Source: SIG440 sp045646865
GTDB taxonomy: Bacteria; Bacillota; Clostridia; Monoglobales; Monoglobaceae
Direction of reading: 5' to 3'
Length of the DNA: 64,000 nucleotides
Assembly: GCA_045646865.1 (NCBI GenBank)
Contig: JAZRLM010000004.1
Span: 1 to 64,000, forward strand
The notes beneath the pieces were generated by a model. The model saw only the letters and a program-made list of their open reading frames with translations. It was not told the DNA's origin and did no database searches. This document shows positions 41,321-50,221 of this stretch, one piece after another. Position numbers and translations under genes: made by a program. Every line of letters begins with the position of its first letter. Position 1 is the first letter of the stretch.

Positions 41321-43498
41321 ATGCAAAATCAACTGGATAACCTGATTAACAAATTAAAAACATATAATCCTTCGGGCAAATTTGACCTTGTTGAGAAGGC
41401 TTTTCACTATGCCAAAGAAAAGCACGAAGGACAGTTGCGTGTTTCGGGTGAACCGTTCTTTATGCATCCTGTTGCTGTTGCTAATATTCTTGCGGATATG
41501 GAGCTTGATGCAAGTTCGGTTGCGGCGGCGCTTCTGCACGACGTGGTGGAGGATACCGAAGTTACTGACGAAGAAATTGCACGGGAATTTGGTGATACCA
41601 TATCCTTGCTTGTTTCGGGTGTTACAAAGCTTGGTAAAATTCCATACACATCAAACGAGGATCAGCAGATTGAAAACCTGAGAAAAATGTTCCTTGCTAT
41701 GGCGAAGGATGTCCGCGTTATAGTTATAAAGCTGGCTGACCGCCTGCATAATATGCGGACTTTAAAGTCTATGCCCGAACATAAGCAAAGAGAAAAAGCA
41801 AGAGAAACTCTTGAGGTTTTTGCACCTCTTGCTCACCGTCTTGGTATGTCAAAGATTAAGATTGAGCTTGAGGATTTGTCTCTTAGGTATATCGACCCTA
41901 TTGGTTATTATGAAATTGTTGACAAAATCAGCCTGAAACGAAGCGAACGCGAAAAGTATATTAACGATATAATCAATGTATTTACCGAGCGTCTTGAAAA
42001 AATTCAGATTGATGCTAAAGTCGAAGGCCGTGCAAAGCATTTTTACAGCATCTACCGTAAAATGTTTATGCAAAATAAGAATATTGATGAGATTTATGAT
42101 TTGTTTGCAGTGCGTGTGATTGTTAACACCGATGCAGACTGTTATGCCGTTCTTGGCATGGTGCACGAACAATTTTTGCCCATTCCAGGCAGATTCAAAG
42201 ACTATATTGCTATGCCCAAACCCAATATGTATCAGTCATTACATTCAACGGTTATCGGTCCCAACGGCACTCCTTTTGAGATACAGATACGAACATGGGA
42301 AATGCACCGTACAGCAGAAAACGGTATCGCAGCCCATTGGAAGTATAAAGAAGGTATAAGCGGCGCGTCAGACCTTGACAACAAGCTGGAATGGATTAAA
42401 CAGCTTCTTGACATCCAGAATGATATGACCAATGCCGAAGATTTTATGCAGACCCTTAAGATTGATATGTTCAGCGACGAGGTGTTTGTGTTTACCCCAA
42501 AGGGTGATGTTATCAGCCTTCCTGCAGGTGCAACGCCTATTGACTTTGCTTATGCAATCCATAGTGCGATAGGTAATAAAATGCAGGGTGCAAAGGTAAA
42601 CGGTAAGATTGTTACCCTTGACTATCATCTGCAAAACGGTGATATTATTGAGATTAACACATCCAATGCATCACGCGGCCCCAATCTTGACTGGCTTAAA
42701 ATTGCAAGAACTTCTCAGGCACGAAACAAGATAAATCAATGGCTGAAAAAGGAAAACAGAGCCGAGAATATTATCAAAGGTAAAGAAATTTTTGAAAAAG
42801 AACTCAAAAAAGCAAACATTCCGATTTCATACATGAATGACGATGATATGCTGGAGGGTCTTCTTTCAAAATACGGCTTCAAGCAGCTTGAAGATATGTT
42901 TGCAACCCTTGGTTACGGTGGTTCAAGCGGCAGTAAATATCTTGCAAAATTCAAAGAAAAATGTAAAAAAGATCTTGCAAGCAAGCATAATATAAATGAT
43001 ATTCCTGACCAGTTTGTGTTTAAAACATCAGGCAAAGCCAACAACAGCGGTGTTATTGTTGAGGGTATCGACAACTGCCTTGTAAGAATTTCGCATTGCT
43101 GCAGCCCTGTCCCCGGTGATAAAATCATTGGTTATGTTACCCGTGGTCGCGGTGTTGCGGTTCACCGCACAGACTGTATAAATATTACAAATGCAAAATT
43201 CTCACCCGAGGAGGAGCAGAGATTTATTAATGTCTGCTGGGCACAGGCGGTTGAAAACAACTTTCAGGCACTTCTTTGTATCACGGCAATTGACAGAGAT
43301 TCATTGCTTGTCGATATTACTACCATTACCGCAGAATTACGAACTCCCATAAAGAGTCTTAATGCAAGAACGGTTAAGAATAATGTTGCGATTGTAGAAA
43401 TTTCAATCGAAGTAAAAAACACCGAACATCTTGATAATGCTATTAAAAAACTTAAACAGATTGACGGTATACAATCAGTAGTCCGCAGGCGTCAGTAG
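41321..43498 (+). CDS. rel: Bifunctional (p)ppGpp synthetase/hydrolase RelA/SpoT (Rel)
   Basis: Stringent-response alarmone enzyme. 725 residues: an HD hydrolase domain (LLHDVVEDTEV with His-Asp and the following acidic pair), a synthetase domain (RVIVNTDADCYAVLGMVH; FKDYIAMPKPNMYQSLHSTV), TGS (VFTPKGDVISLPAGATPIDF), a zinc-finger-like helical part, and an ACT domain at the C-terminus. Intact HD suggests both activities. Cotranscribed with recJ (4-bp gap). Confidence 0.96.
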   Translation: MQNQLDNLINKLKTYNPSGKFDLVEKAFHYAKEKHEGQLRVSGEPFFMHPVAVANILADMELDASSVAAALLHDVVEDTEVTDEEIAREFGDTISLLVSGVTKLGKIPYTSNEDQQIENLRKMFLAMAKDVRVIVIKLADRLHNMRTLKSMPEHKQREKARETLEVFAPLAHRLGMSKIKIELEDLSLRYIDPIGYYEIVDKISLKRSEREKYINDIINVFTERLEKIQIDAKVEGRAKHFYSIYRKMFMQNKNIDEIYDLFAVRVIVNTDADCYAVLGMVHEQFLPIPGRFKDYIAMPKPNMYQSLHSTVIGPNGTPFEIQIRTWEMHRTAENGIAAHWKYKEGISGASDLDNKLEWIKQLLDIQNDMTNAEDFMQTLKIDMFSDEVFVFTPKGDVISLPAGATPIDFAYAIHSAIGNKMQGAKVNGKIVTLDYHLQNGDIIEINTSNASRGPNLDWLKIARTSQARNKINQWLKKENRAENIIKGKEIFEKELKKANIPISYMNDDDMLEGLLSKYGFKQLEDMFATLGYGGSSGSKYLAKFKEKCKKDLASKHNINDIPDQFVFKTSGKANNSGVIVEGIDNCLVRISHCCSPVPGDKIIGYVTRGRGVAVHRTDCINITNAKFSPEEEQRFINVCWAQAVENNFQALLCITAIDRDSLLVDITTITAELRTPIKSLNARTVKNNVAIVEISIEVKNTEHLDNAIKKLKQIDGIQSVVRRRQ

Positions 43499-43529
43499 AG
43501 CCTGCGGTCTTGAATATACGGAGGTTTTT

Positions 43530-44141
43530 ATGGAATTTCAGATATTTTCTCTTGGAGATTTAGCCACAAATTCATATATTTTATATGACCAAAACAGCGG
43601 TGTTGCGGCACTTTTTGATGCACCTGCCGAGGCAGAGGTTATACTTGCTTTTCTAAACAAAAAAGGTGTTGACCTGAAATATATTTTTCTCACTCACGCA
43701 CACTTTGACCATATAATGGCACTAAAGGAGCTGAAAACAGCAACAGGAGCACAAATTGTTGTCCATAGTGATGAAGAACAGTATCTCAACAATACAGGCC
43801 TGAATTTATCATATATCCCTTTACCTGAGGTTAAAGCTGATATTTTGGTGAACGATGGTGACGTTATTGAGTTTGCCGATGTGAAAATTAAGGTAATTCA
43901 CACTCCCGGTCATACTCTGGGCGGCGTATGCTATCTCTTTGACGAAACTTTGGTCAGTGGTGATACCTTGTTTTGTGGCTCAATCGGCAGATATGACTTC
44001 CCGATGGGTGATTTCCATACGGAAATAAATTCCATAAAAGAAAAACTGTTGATTTTGCCTGACGATATAAAGGTTTATCCTGGTCACGGCCCGTCAACAA
44101 CAATAGGAAACGAAAGAAAGGAAAATCCCTACTTGCTATGA
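43530..44141 (+). CDS. Metallo-beta-lactamase-fold hydrolase (glyoxalase II-like)
   Basis: 203 residues. Metal ligands are complete: THAHFDHIM (HxHxDH), IHTPGHTLGG (His), SGDTLFCGSIGRYDFP (Asp) and YPGHGPSTT (His). This short glyoxalase II-like group is a conserved neighbour of rel and hemZ in Clostridia. Substrate not known; a thioester is likely. The stop overlaps the hemZ start by ATGA. Confidence 0.9.
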   Translation: MEFQIFSLGDLATNSYILYDQNSGVAALFDAPAEAEVILAFLNKKGVDLKYIFLTHAHFDHIMALKELKTATGAQIVVHSDEEQYLNNTGLNLSYIPLPEVKADILVNDGDVIEFADVKIKVIHTPGHTLGGVCYLFDETLVSGDTLFCGSIGRYDFPMGDFHTEINSIKEKLLILPDDIKVYPGHGPSTTIGNERKENPYLL

Positions 44142-45307
44142 GTGATATTTTAAGCCCTTGGGGTATTCTGAATGGGATTCGTCCCGTAAAAATTGCATAT
44201 AAGCTGATAAAATCTGGCAAAACCCCTGCTGAAACAGTTGAGTATTTTATAAACGAATACGGTGCAAGCCGCGAAAAGGCAGAGCTTGCCGTGCGTGTTG
44301 CAAAAGTGGAGATGCCCATAATTGATTCGATGGACGAAAAAGGTATAAGCATTTATATTGGTATACCCTTTTGCCCCACAAGATGTCTTTATTGTTCGTT
44401 TGTAAGCAACAGTGTGGCAAACGGTGCAAAGTATATACCCGAATATCTTGAATGTCTGAGACGGGAAATCGCTTATACTGCCGATATTATCAGACAGAAT
44501 AAAAATGTTGTCGAAAGCGTATACATAGGCGGAGGAACTCCTACAACCCTTAGCGCAGAACAACTGAAATTTTTGTTTGACGGAATTTTCACTGAGTTTG
44601 ATTTGTCTAGAAACAAAGAATTTACAGTAGAGGCAGGCAGACCCGATACAATTACAGAAGAAAAGCTTAAAGCGATAAAAGATTTCGGGATTGACCGTAT
44701 AAGCATCAACCCACAGTCAATGAATGACGAAACATTGAAAATCATAGGCAGAAACCATACTCCCGATGATATTCGTCGCGCATATTTTATGGCAAGAGAA
44801 TGTGGAATTGACTGCATAAATATGGATATTATTGCGGGTCTTCCGGGTGAAACGGTTGATATGTTTAAATATACGGTGGAAGAGGTTGAAAAACTGAATC
44901 CCGAAAATACTACGGTTCATACAATGAGTATAAAGCGTTCTTCCAAACTTAATGAAACTCTGGGGGATTATAACCTTACCGATGATTATAAGGTGGCTGA
45001 AATGGTTGATTTTTCAATGAAAACAATTACGGCAAACGGCAAGAATCCATATTATCTGTACAGACAAAAAAATATGCTTGGCAATCTTGAAAACGTTGGC
45101 TATGCAAAGTCGGGTTATGAGAGCCTTTATAACATTTATATTATGGAAGAGGTACAGACTATAATTTCTTTAGGCTGCGGTGGTGTAACAAAGACTGTTG
45201 ACCGTGCAACAGACCGAATAGAGCGAATTTTTAATGTTAAAGAACCAAAGGATTATATTGAGAGAATTGATGAAATGCTTCACAGAAAAGATGTTCTTTT
45301 GGGATAA
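44138..45307 (+). CDS. hemZ: Coproporphyrinogen dehydrogenase-like radical SAM protein HemZ
   Basis: 389 residues. Radical SAM cluster motif CPTRCLYCSF (CxxxCxxC), followed by YIGGGTPTTL and the HemN-like INPQSMNDETLKIIGRNHT. Homologues are annotated as oxygen-independent coproporphyrinogen III oxidases, but in organisms without haem synthesis they may be haem-handling or other radical SAM enzymes; no haem genes are in the window. Starts within the stop of the MBL gene. Confidence 0.85.
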   Translation: MSDILSPWGILNGIRPVKIAYKLIKSGKTPAETVEYFINEYGASREKAELAVRVAKVEMPIIDSMDEKGISIYIGIPFCPTRCLYCSFVSNSVANGAKYIPEYLECLRREIAYTADIIRQNKNVVESVYIGGGTPTTLSAEQLKFLFDGIFTEFDLSRNKEFTVEAGRPDTITEEKLKAIKDFGIDRISINPQSMNDETLKIIGRNHTPDDIRRAYFMARECGIDCINMDIIAGLPGETVDMFKYTVEEVEKLNPENTTVHTMSIKRSSKLNETLGDYNLTDDYKVAEMVDFSMKTITANGKNPYYLYRQKNMLGNLENVGYAKSGYESLYNIYIMEEVQTIISLGCGGVTKTVDRATDRIERIFNVKEPKDYIERIDEMLHRKDVLLG

Positions 45308-45308
45308 T

Positions 45309-45352
45309 AAAACAGGCATCTGTTTGATTTCACAGATGCCTGTTTTATTTTT
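45309..45352. terminator. Bidirectional terminator between hemZ and the XRE gene
   Basis: 15-bp stem AAAACAGGCATCTGT/ACAGATGCCTGTTTT with an 8-base loop and ATTTTTTT; it overlaps the last codons of the minus-strand regulator gene. Confidence 0.85.
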
Positions 45353-45551
45353 TTATACCCAAAAGGTAGTCGGCAGAGATATTAAAAAAACGACATATTT
45401 CTACAATATCCTGTATGCTTGGCTCATATCGGTTTAACTCCAGATAAGATATTTTTCTTTGCGTCATATTTAAAGCCTTGCCCAAGTCAGACTGAGTAAG
45501 ATTATGGTCTTCACGAAGATTTTTTATTTTATCACCAAAAGTTAAATTCAT
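45345..45551 (-). CDS. XRE-family HTH transcriptional regulator, 68 residues
   Basis: A single lambda-repressor-like HTH domain occupies most of the protein: FGDKIKNLREDHNLTQSDLG, then ALNMTQRKISYLELNRYEPS with the recognition helix, then ISADYLLGI. No sensor domain. It is divergent from a GGDEF protein gene; two near-identical 17-bp inverted repeats lie between them and could be its operators. RBS GGTGAT precedes the ATG. Confidence 0.88.
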   Translation of the reverse strand: MNLTFGDKIKNLREDHNLTQSDLGKALNMTQRKISYLELNRYEPSIQDIVEICRFFNISADYLLGIKK

Positions 45552-45576
45552 TTAAATCACCATATTTAATTTAACA

Positions 45577-45618
45577 TAGATAAAAAATATCTATTGACAT
45601 TTAGATATAAAACGTCTA
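45577..45618. promoter_or_regulatory. Two candidate operators for the XRE regulator
   Basis: TAGATA-N5-TATCTA at 45577-45593 and TAGATA-N5-CGTCTA at 45602-45618, centres 25 bp apart. The second overlaps the spacer and first two bases of the -10 box of the GGDEF gene promoter, the first abuts its -35, so binding would block RNA polymerase. Confidence 0.5.
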
Positions 45619-45622
45619 TAAT
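45594..45622 (+). promoter_or_regulatory. Consensus promoter of the GGDEF gene
   Basis: TTGACA at 45594-45599, 17 bp, TATAAT at 45617-45622; both hexamers perfect. Confidence 0.8.
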
Positions 45623-45671
45623 ATTTGTATGCATTACAAGAATAAACAATACAAAGGAGAGACGTATTTAA

Positions 45672-46253
45672 TTGACTACAGTTGTATTAGTATTTATGGT
45701 TTTCGTATTATTTGCATATTTAACAAGTGAAAAAATCAGGCTTTATAAACAGAAGAAATTGCTTTCCGAATTGGAGATGTGGCACAAAATTGCGATTACG
45801 GATGATTTAACCGGAATATATAACCGTGCTGCATATAGCAGTCGCATAGATAATTTAAAAAGTAAAATAAACGCCAATAATTTTAGTTTTGCAATTATAC
45901 TTTTTGATATAGATAATTTTAAAGCGATAAACGATACATATGGTCATTTGGAGGGTGACAGAGTGCTACAGATTTGTTCTAAAATGCTTTGTAATATTTT
46001 TTCGCATCCTGACTATATTGTATATCGCATTGGTGGTGATGAGTTTGCGGTTATATTACAAAATATAACCGAGAATGACTTAATTAAACTCTTAATAAAG
46101 GTCCGAGAACAGGAGCGCAAGGATATAGGATTTAAAATATCTAAGGGTTATTCCTTTTGGGATAAAAATTGCGATTTTGCGGATGTTTTTAAGCAGGCTG
46201 ACGAAATGTTGTATGCCGACAAGGCTTCCAAAACGGCAAATCGTCAGAATTAA
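45672..46253 (+). CDS. Membrane-anchored diguanylate cyclase (GGDEF domain)
   Basis: 193 residues: an N-terminal hydrophobic anchor (VVLVFMVFVLFAYL) and a short linker, then a GGDEF domain with DDLTGIYNRAAY, the metal site FDIDNFKAINDTYGH and the active-site loop RIGGDEFAV. Predicted to make cyclic di-GMP at the membrane; no separate sensor domain and no I-site RxxD is apparent before GGDEF. TTG start with AAGGAGAG upstream, so the start is less certain; the domain assignment is firm. Confidence 0.88.
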   Translation: MTTVVLVFMVFVLFAYLTSEKIRLYKQKKLLSELEMWHKIAITDDLTGIYNRAAYSSRIDNLKSKINANNFSFAIILFDIDNFKAINDTYGHLEGDRVLQICSKMLCNIFSHPDYIVYRIGGDEFAVILQNITENDLIKLLIKVREQERKDIGFKISKGYSFWDKNCDFADVFKQADEMLYADKASKTANRQN

Positions 46254-46272
46254 AATTATAAGTGCAAATCAG

Positions 46273-46301
46273 TTGACAAAAATTACATATAATGGTATAC
46301 T
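46273..46301 (+). promoter_or_regulatory. Promoter of the FMN riboswitch-ribU unit
   Basis: TTGACA at 46273-46278, 17 bp, TATACT at 46296-46301, just upstream of the riboswitch. Confidence 0.8.
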
Positions 46302-46319
46302 ATATATAACGAATAAAAA

Positions 46320-46435
46320 TTCTTCGGGGCAGGGCGAAATTCCCGACCGGCGGTAAAGTCCGCGACTTGCAGAAATGCAATTGATTTGGTGAAATTCCAA
46401 AACCGACAGTACAGTCTGGATGTGAGAAGAGGTTT
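46320..46435 (+). ncRNA. FMN riboswitch (RFN element)
   Basis: Conserved RFN blocks are present in order: TCTTCGGGGCAGGG, GAAATTCCCGACCGGCGGT, AAGTCCGCGAC, TTTGGTGAAATTCCAAAACCG, ACAGTACAGTCTGGATG and GAGAAGA. The 5' TCTTC pairs with 3' GAAGA as P1. It is followed by a terminator and ribU, so FMN should shut off riboflavin uptake. Confidence 0.95.
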
Positions 46436-46466
46436 TATGCTGTGCATAGAATTTTTTTGAGTATTT

Positions 46467-46498
46467 GTCCCGATTTAAAAATCGGGACATTTTTTTTG
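46467..46498 (+). terminator. FMN riboswitch expression-platform terminator
   Basis: Stem GTCCCGATTT/AAATCGGGAC followed by a run of eight T. Confidence 0.9.
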
Positions 46499-46521
46499 AC
46501 ATAATTTAAGGAGTGATTTAT

Positions 46522-47115
46522 ATGAAAAACAAAAATACCGCGTGGCTTGTAAGAGTGGCAATGCTTTCGGCAGTTGCAACAATTCTGATGTTATTTGAAT
46601 TTCCGTTACCGTTTGTTGCTCCGCCATTTTATGAAATTGATTTAAGCGAGGTTCCTGTGTTTATTGGTGCCTTTGCTATGGGTCCCTTAGCTGGTGTTGT
46701 TATTGAAGGTGTAAAAATCTTACTTAATCTGATTATTAACGGAACAGTTACCGCAGGAGTTGGCGAGGCGGCAAACTTTGTTATGGGTGTGGTGTTTGTT
46801 TTGCCTGCTGCGTTGATATATAAGAGAAAAAAGTCAAAATCAAATGCAGTGATTGGATTGATAATCGGTACTGTTGTTATGACGGTTTCAAGCTGTTTTA
46901 TTAATGCTTTTATAATGTTGCCGGTTTTTGCAAGTGCATTTAAAATGCCTGTTGATGTGATAGTAGGAATGGGAACAAAAATCTGGCCGGCTGTTGATAC
47001 TATGCTTGAATTTGTTCTTTTGTGTGTTGCACCATTTAATCTGCTTAAGGGCGTGACTGTTTCGGTTGTGACGATACTGATTTATAAGTATGTAAGTCCT
47101 TTGCTTAAAAAGTAA
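46522..47115 (+). CDS. ribU: Riboflavin ECF transporter substrate-binding subunit RibU
   Basis: S-component of an energy-coupling factor transporter that imports riboflavin. 197 residues with about six hydrophobic segments; the conserved region FPLPFVAPPFYEIDLSEVP and GPLAGVVIEGVKILLN are typical RibU text. Downstream of an FMN riboswitch, which supports the substrate. The ATG at 46522 has AAGGAG eight bases upstream; a GTG nine bases before lies in that site. The energising subunits are elsewhere. Confidence 0.94.
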   Translation: MKNKNTAWLVRVAMLSAVATILMLFEFPLPFVAPPFYEIDLSEVPVFIGAFAMGPLAGVVIEGVKILLNLIINGTVTAGVGEAANFVMGVVFVLPAALIYKRKKSKSNAVIGLIIGTVVMTVSSCFINAFIMLPVFASAFKMPVDVIVGMGTKIWPAVDTMLEFVLLCVAPFNLLKGVTVSVVTILIYKYVSPLLKK

Positions 47116-47124
47116 AAAAATCTA

Positions 47125-47153
47125 TTGACAAATACCGTCAATTAAAGTATAAT
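47125..47153 (+). promoter_or_regulatory. Consensus promoter of the lysine riboswitch-dapA-lysA unit
   Basis: TTGACA at 47125-47130, 17 bp, TATAAT at 47148-47153. Confidence 0.85.
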
Positions 47154-47159
47154 ATTCAG

Positions 47160-47325
47160 GAAGATAGAGGCGCGTTGTGTCATCAGTAGGCAAATTTATA
47201 TGCTTGCCAGGCAGAATTTGTTGAAAGGGGCAGACGCCGAAGACGGTTTACGGCAAAAAACCGATCTGGCAACCGAAAATAATATTTTGGTTGTTGTCGC
47301 AGCAATGCGGAGGGCTATCATATTT
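47160..47325 (+). ncRNA. Lysine riboswitch (L box)
   Basis: Core sequences of the lysine aptamer are visible: AAGATAGAGGCGCG, GTGTCATCAGTAGG, GAAAGGGGCAGACGCCGAAG, and the closing GCAATGCGGAGGGCTATC, whose GCTATC pairs with GATAG at the 5' end. It leads to a terminator and dapA, lysA, so lysine should repress both. Confidence 0.92.
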
Positions 47326-47352
47326 GAATGTTGATTTATGATACGTTTGTAT

Positions 47353-47384
47353 ATGATAGTTGATTTCAGCTATCATTTTTTTAT
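47353..47384 (+). terminator. Lysine riboswitch terminator
   Basis: ATGATAG/CTATCAT stem with T7 tract. An upstream ATCATATTTGAATG...GATACG segment could form the alternative structure; GCTATC of the aptamer P1 resembles the 3' arm, suggesting mutually exclusive pairing. Confidence 0.75.
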
Positions 47385-47422
47385 GCCAATATCTTGAAAA
47401 AATTAAAAGGAGTTTGAACAAT

Positions 47423-48310
47423 ATGAAAAACACAGTATTTACAGGAGTCGCAACAGCCATAGTTACACCTCTTAACGAAAAAGGCATTGACTATGAGGCT
47501 TTTGAAAGACTTATTGAATGGCAGATAGAGGAAGGTATCAATGCAATAGTTGTTGCCGGTACAACGGGCGAGGGCTCTACTTTGACAGACGAGGAGCACA
47601 AGGATGTAATTAAGTTTGCAGTTGAAAAGGTAGCAGGCAGAGTTCCCGTTATTGCAGGTACAGGCTCAAATGATACAGCATATGCAATTGAGCTTACAAA
47701 GTATGCGTGCGAAGCAGGTGCTGATGCAATGTTGGTTGTTACACCTTATTACAACAAGGCAACACAGAAGGGTCTTATTCAGTCATTTACTGCAATTGCT
47801 GATGCAAGTACAAAACCTGTTATCCTTTATAATGTACCAAGCCGTACAGGATGTAATATTGAGCCTGCAACATGCGCAGAGCTTGCAAAGCATCCCAATA
47901 TTGTAGGTATCAAGGAAGCAAGCGGAAACATCTCACAAATTGCAAAAATTGCATCATTGGTTGGCGATGAAATGGATATTTATTCGGGTAATGATGACCA
48001 GATTGTTCCCATAATGTCACTTGGGGGCAAGGGGGTAATCTCTGTATTATCAAATATTCTTCCAAAGGAAACTGTAAAGATTTGCGATGAATATTTTGCA
48101 GGAAACACAAAGGCAAGTGCTGACCTTCAACTTAAATACCTTGAACTTATTGATGCACTTTTCTGCGAGGTTAACCCCATCCCTGTTAAGGCGGCAACCG
48201 CTGCTATGGGCTTTGGCGAGAACTACCTCAGACTGCCCCTTACACCTATGGATGATACAAAAATGCAGAATATGTTCAGACTTATGAAGGAATGTGGAAT
48301 AGAGATTTAA
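47423..48310 (+). CDS. dapA: 4-hydroxy-tetrahydrodipicolinate synthase
   Basis: First step of the lysine branch: condenses pyruvate with aspartate semialdehyde. 295 residues, TIM barrel. GTTGEGSTL, VVTPYYNKATQKG, YNVPSRTG and the Schiff-base Lys in GIKEASGN are visible. Start at 47423 (MKNTVFTG) follows AAAAGGAG; a longer frame overlaps the riboswitch terminator and was rejected. Confidence 0.96.
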   Translation: MKNTVFTGVATAIVTPLNEKGIDYEAFERLIEWQIEEGINAIVVAGTTGEGSTLTDEEHKDVIKFAVEKVAGRVPVIAGTGSNDTAYAIELTKYACEAGADAMLVVTPYYNKATQKGLIQSFTAIADASTKPVILYNVPSRTGCNIEPATCAELAKHPNIVGIKEASGNISQIAKIASLVGDEMDIYSGNDDQIVPIMSLGGKGVISVLSNILPKETVKICDEYFAGNTKASADLQLKYLELIDALFCEVNPIPVKAATAAMGFGENYLRLPLTPMDDTKMQNMFRLMKECGIEI

Positions 48311-48328
48311 GAACGAGAGGAATTATTG

Positions 48329-49627
48329 ATGATTTGTGATAATTTAGGAGTTGCCGAAAACGGAAATTTAACTTTTGCAGGCAGAGATACCGCTATGCTG
48401 GCAAATAAATACGGAACACCCCTATATCTTATGGATGAAGAGAAAATCCGTCATAACTGCCGTGTCTATCTTGATGCAATGAAGGCGCATTTTGGTACAA
48501 GTGCCCTGCCCCTTTATGCAAGCAAGGCTGCCTCCTTTAAGCAGATTTACAGAATTATGAAGGAGGAAGGCATGGGGGTTGATGTTGTATCAGCAGGCGA
48601 AATTTGTACTGCTGCTGCCGCAGAATTCCCTATGGAAAAGGTCTACTTTCACGGCAATAACAAAACTGATGCAGACATTGAATATGCAATTAAAAACGGT
48701 GTAGGATGCTTTGTGGCAGACAACTGTGAAGAAATTGATGCAATTGACGAGATTTCTGAAAGAATGGGTGTTTGCTCAAAAATTCTCATAAGAATTACAC
48801 CCGGTATTGACCCCCATACATACGACGAGGTTGCAACCGGCAAGGTTGACTCGAAATTCGGGTCTGCGATTGAAACCGGTGCGGCAGATGCTATTACCGA
48901 TTATGCACTTTCAAAAAAGAATGTTGACATTTGGGGTTTTCATTGCCACGTTGGTTCAATGGTTTTTGATTCGGATGTGTTCTTTAAAACTGCAGATGTT
49001 ATGCTTAAATTTATAGCAAAAGCCGAAAAGGAAAAAGGCTTTAAAACGAGAGAACTTAACCTTGGCGGCGGTTATGGTGTAAGATATACAGATGCCGACC
49101 CCACAATAGATATTGGTGCAAATATTGCCCTTGTTGCAAAAACCGTTAAGGAAAAATGTTCAGAACTTGGCATAGATGTACCAAGCATAAGAATGGAGCC
49201 GGGACGTTCAATTGTGGCAGATAGCGGTATGACCTTGTATAAGGTTGGCAGCGTAAAGCAAATTCCCGAATACAGAAATTATGTATCAATCGACGGTGGT
49301 ATGGCAGATAACCCCAGATTTGCGCTTTACAAGTCTGATTATACTGTTTTGCTTGCCAATAAAATGAACGAAAAGAGTGATTTTAATTGCTCGGTTGTGG
49401 GCAGATGTTGTGAATGTGGCGACATTATTCAGGAGAATGTGAAGCTGCCGTCATCTGTAAAACGTGGTGATACTGTTGCTGTACTGACAACTGGTGCGTA
49501 TAACTATTCAATGGCGTCAAACTATAACAGACTTCCAAGACCGCCCATTGTAATGCTTACAAAGGACAGCGAATATGTTGCAGTCCGCAGAGAATCCCTT
49601 GAAGATTTGATTAATAATGATTTGTAA
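48329..49627 (+). CDS. lysA: Diaminopimelate decarboxylase
   Basis: Last step of lysine synthesis. 432 residues, fold III PLP enzyme. The PLP Lys is in LYASKAASFK, the phosphate-binding and His motifs in HCHVGS and GGGYGVRY, and the dimer-partner substrate Cys in GRCCECGDII. ATG at 48329 with GAGAGG upstream, 18 bp after dapA. Confidence 0.95.
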   Translation: MICDNLGVAENGNLTFAGRDTAMLANKYGTPLYLMDEEKIRHNCRVYLDAMKAHFGTSALPLYASKAASFKQIYRIMKEEGMGVDVVSAGEICTAAAAEFPMEKVYFHGNNKTDADIEYAIKNGVGCFVADNCEEIDAIDEISERMGVCSKILIRITPGIDPHTYDEVATGKVDSKFGSAIETGAADAITDYALSKKNVDIWGFHCHVGSMVFDSDVFFKTADVMLKFIAKAEKEKGFKTRELNLGGGYGVRYTDADPTIDIGANIALVAKTVKEKCSELGIDVPSIRMEPGRSIVADSGMTLYKVGSVKQIPEYRNYVSIDGGMADNPRFALYKSDYTVLLANKMNEKSDFNCSVVGRCCECGDIIQENVKLPSSVKRGDTVAVLTTGAYNYSMASNYNRLPRPPIVMLTKDSEYVAVRRESLEDLINNDL

Positions 49628-49631
49628 ATGA

Positions 49632-49656
49632 AAAAGAAGCCTGCGGGCTTCTTTTT
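49632..49656 (+). terminator. Terminator of dapA-lysA
   Basis: Stem AAAAGAAGCC/GGGCTTCTTTT with a short loop and T-tract. Confidence 0.8.
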
Positions 49657-49665
49657 GTGTATATA

Positions 49666-49696
49666 AAAGCACCCGATTAAAATCGGGTGCTTTTGT
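49666..49696 (-). terminator. Terminator of the flavin reductase gene
   Basis: Stem AAAAGCACCCGATT/AATCGGGTGCTTTT, immediately beyond the minus-strand stop at 49706. Confidence 0.8.
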
Positions 49697-49705
49697 CAAT
49701 GTTTT

Positions 49706-50209
49706 TTAGTCAATCACGTAGCAATCTTCAATCTTTGCATAATAGAGGGTGTGCAAATCACCGTTTTTATACCATTTATCAAGAATTTCTTCTGAAGTGT
49801 TATCGGGTGTCATATCTGTTTTTGCAGCCACCTTACATTCAAAAACAAGACTTTTGCAGGCTACAACCGGTGTTGAAACGGTATTTGCATCTTTTAATGT
49901 AAGACCACATTCTGCAATTTTATCCACGTCACGACCGCTGTTACTGCCGCAAAAACCAAGAGCCGCTTTCATTGATTCATCATAAGGGAAGGTAAGGGTG
50001 AATTCCATAGACTTATCAATTGTATTTTTGGTAAAACGGCTTTGTCTTACCAAAACTTCGGCTGTGGGCATTCCCCAAACAAAGCCGAATGAACCCCAGC
50101 CTATGGTCATTGTGTTTATTTTTTCACCGTCTTTTGTGGTGAGAAAGGCACCTTTTGGAAGGATTTCGGTTGCCTTTTTAAAATACTGTGTTAAAACGTT
50201 AATATCCAT
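49706..50209 (-). CDS. Flavin reductase-like FMN-binding split-barrel protein
   Basis: 167 residues. The flavoredoxin/flavin reductase-like pattern (FLTTKDGEKINTMTIGWGSFG; VLVRQSRFTKNTIDKSMEFT; FCGSNSGRDVDK) is clear. Members bind FMN and reduce flavins or accept electrons from ferredoxin-type donors. Specific partner unknown. 12 bp beyond gpsA, so probably the last gene of der-plsY-gpsA. Confidence 0.85.
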   Translation of the reverse strand: MDINVLTQYFKKATEILPKGAFLTTKDGEKINTMTIGWGSFGFVWGMPTAEVLVRQSRFTKNTIDKSMEFTLTFPYDESMKAALGFCGSNSGRDVDKIAECGLTLKDANTVSTPVVACKSLVFECKVAAKTDMTPDNTSEEILDKWYKNGDLHTLYYAKIEDCYVID

Positions 50210-50221
50210 AATGTCACCTCG

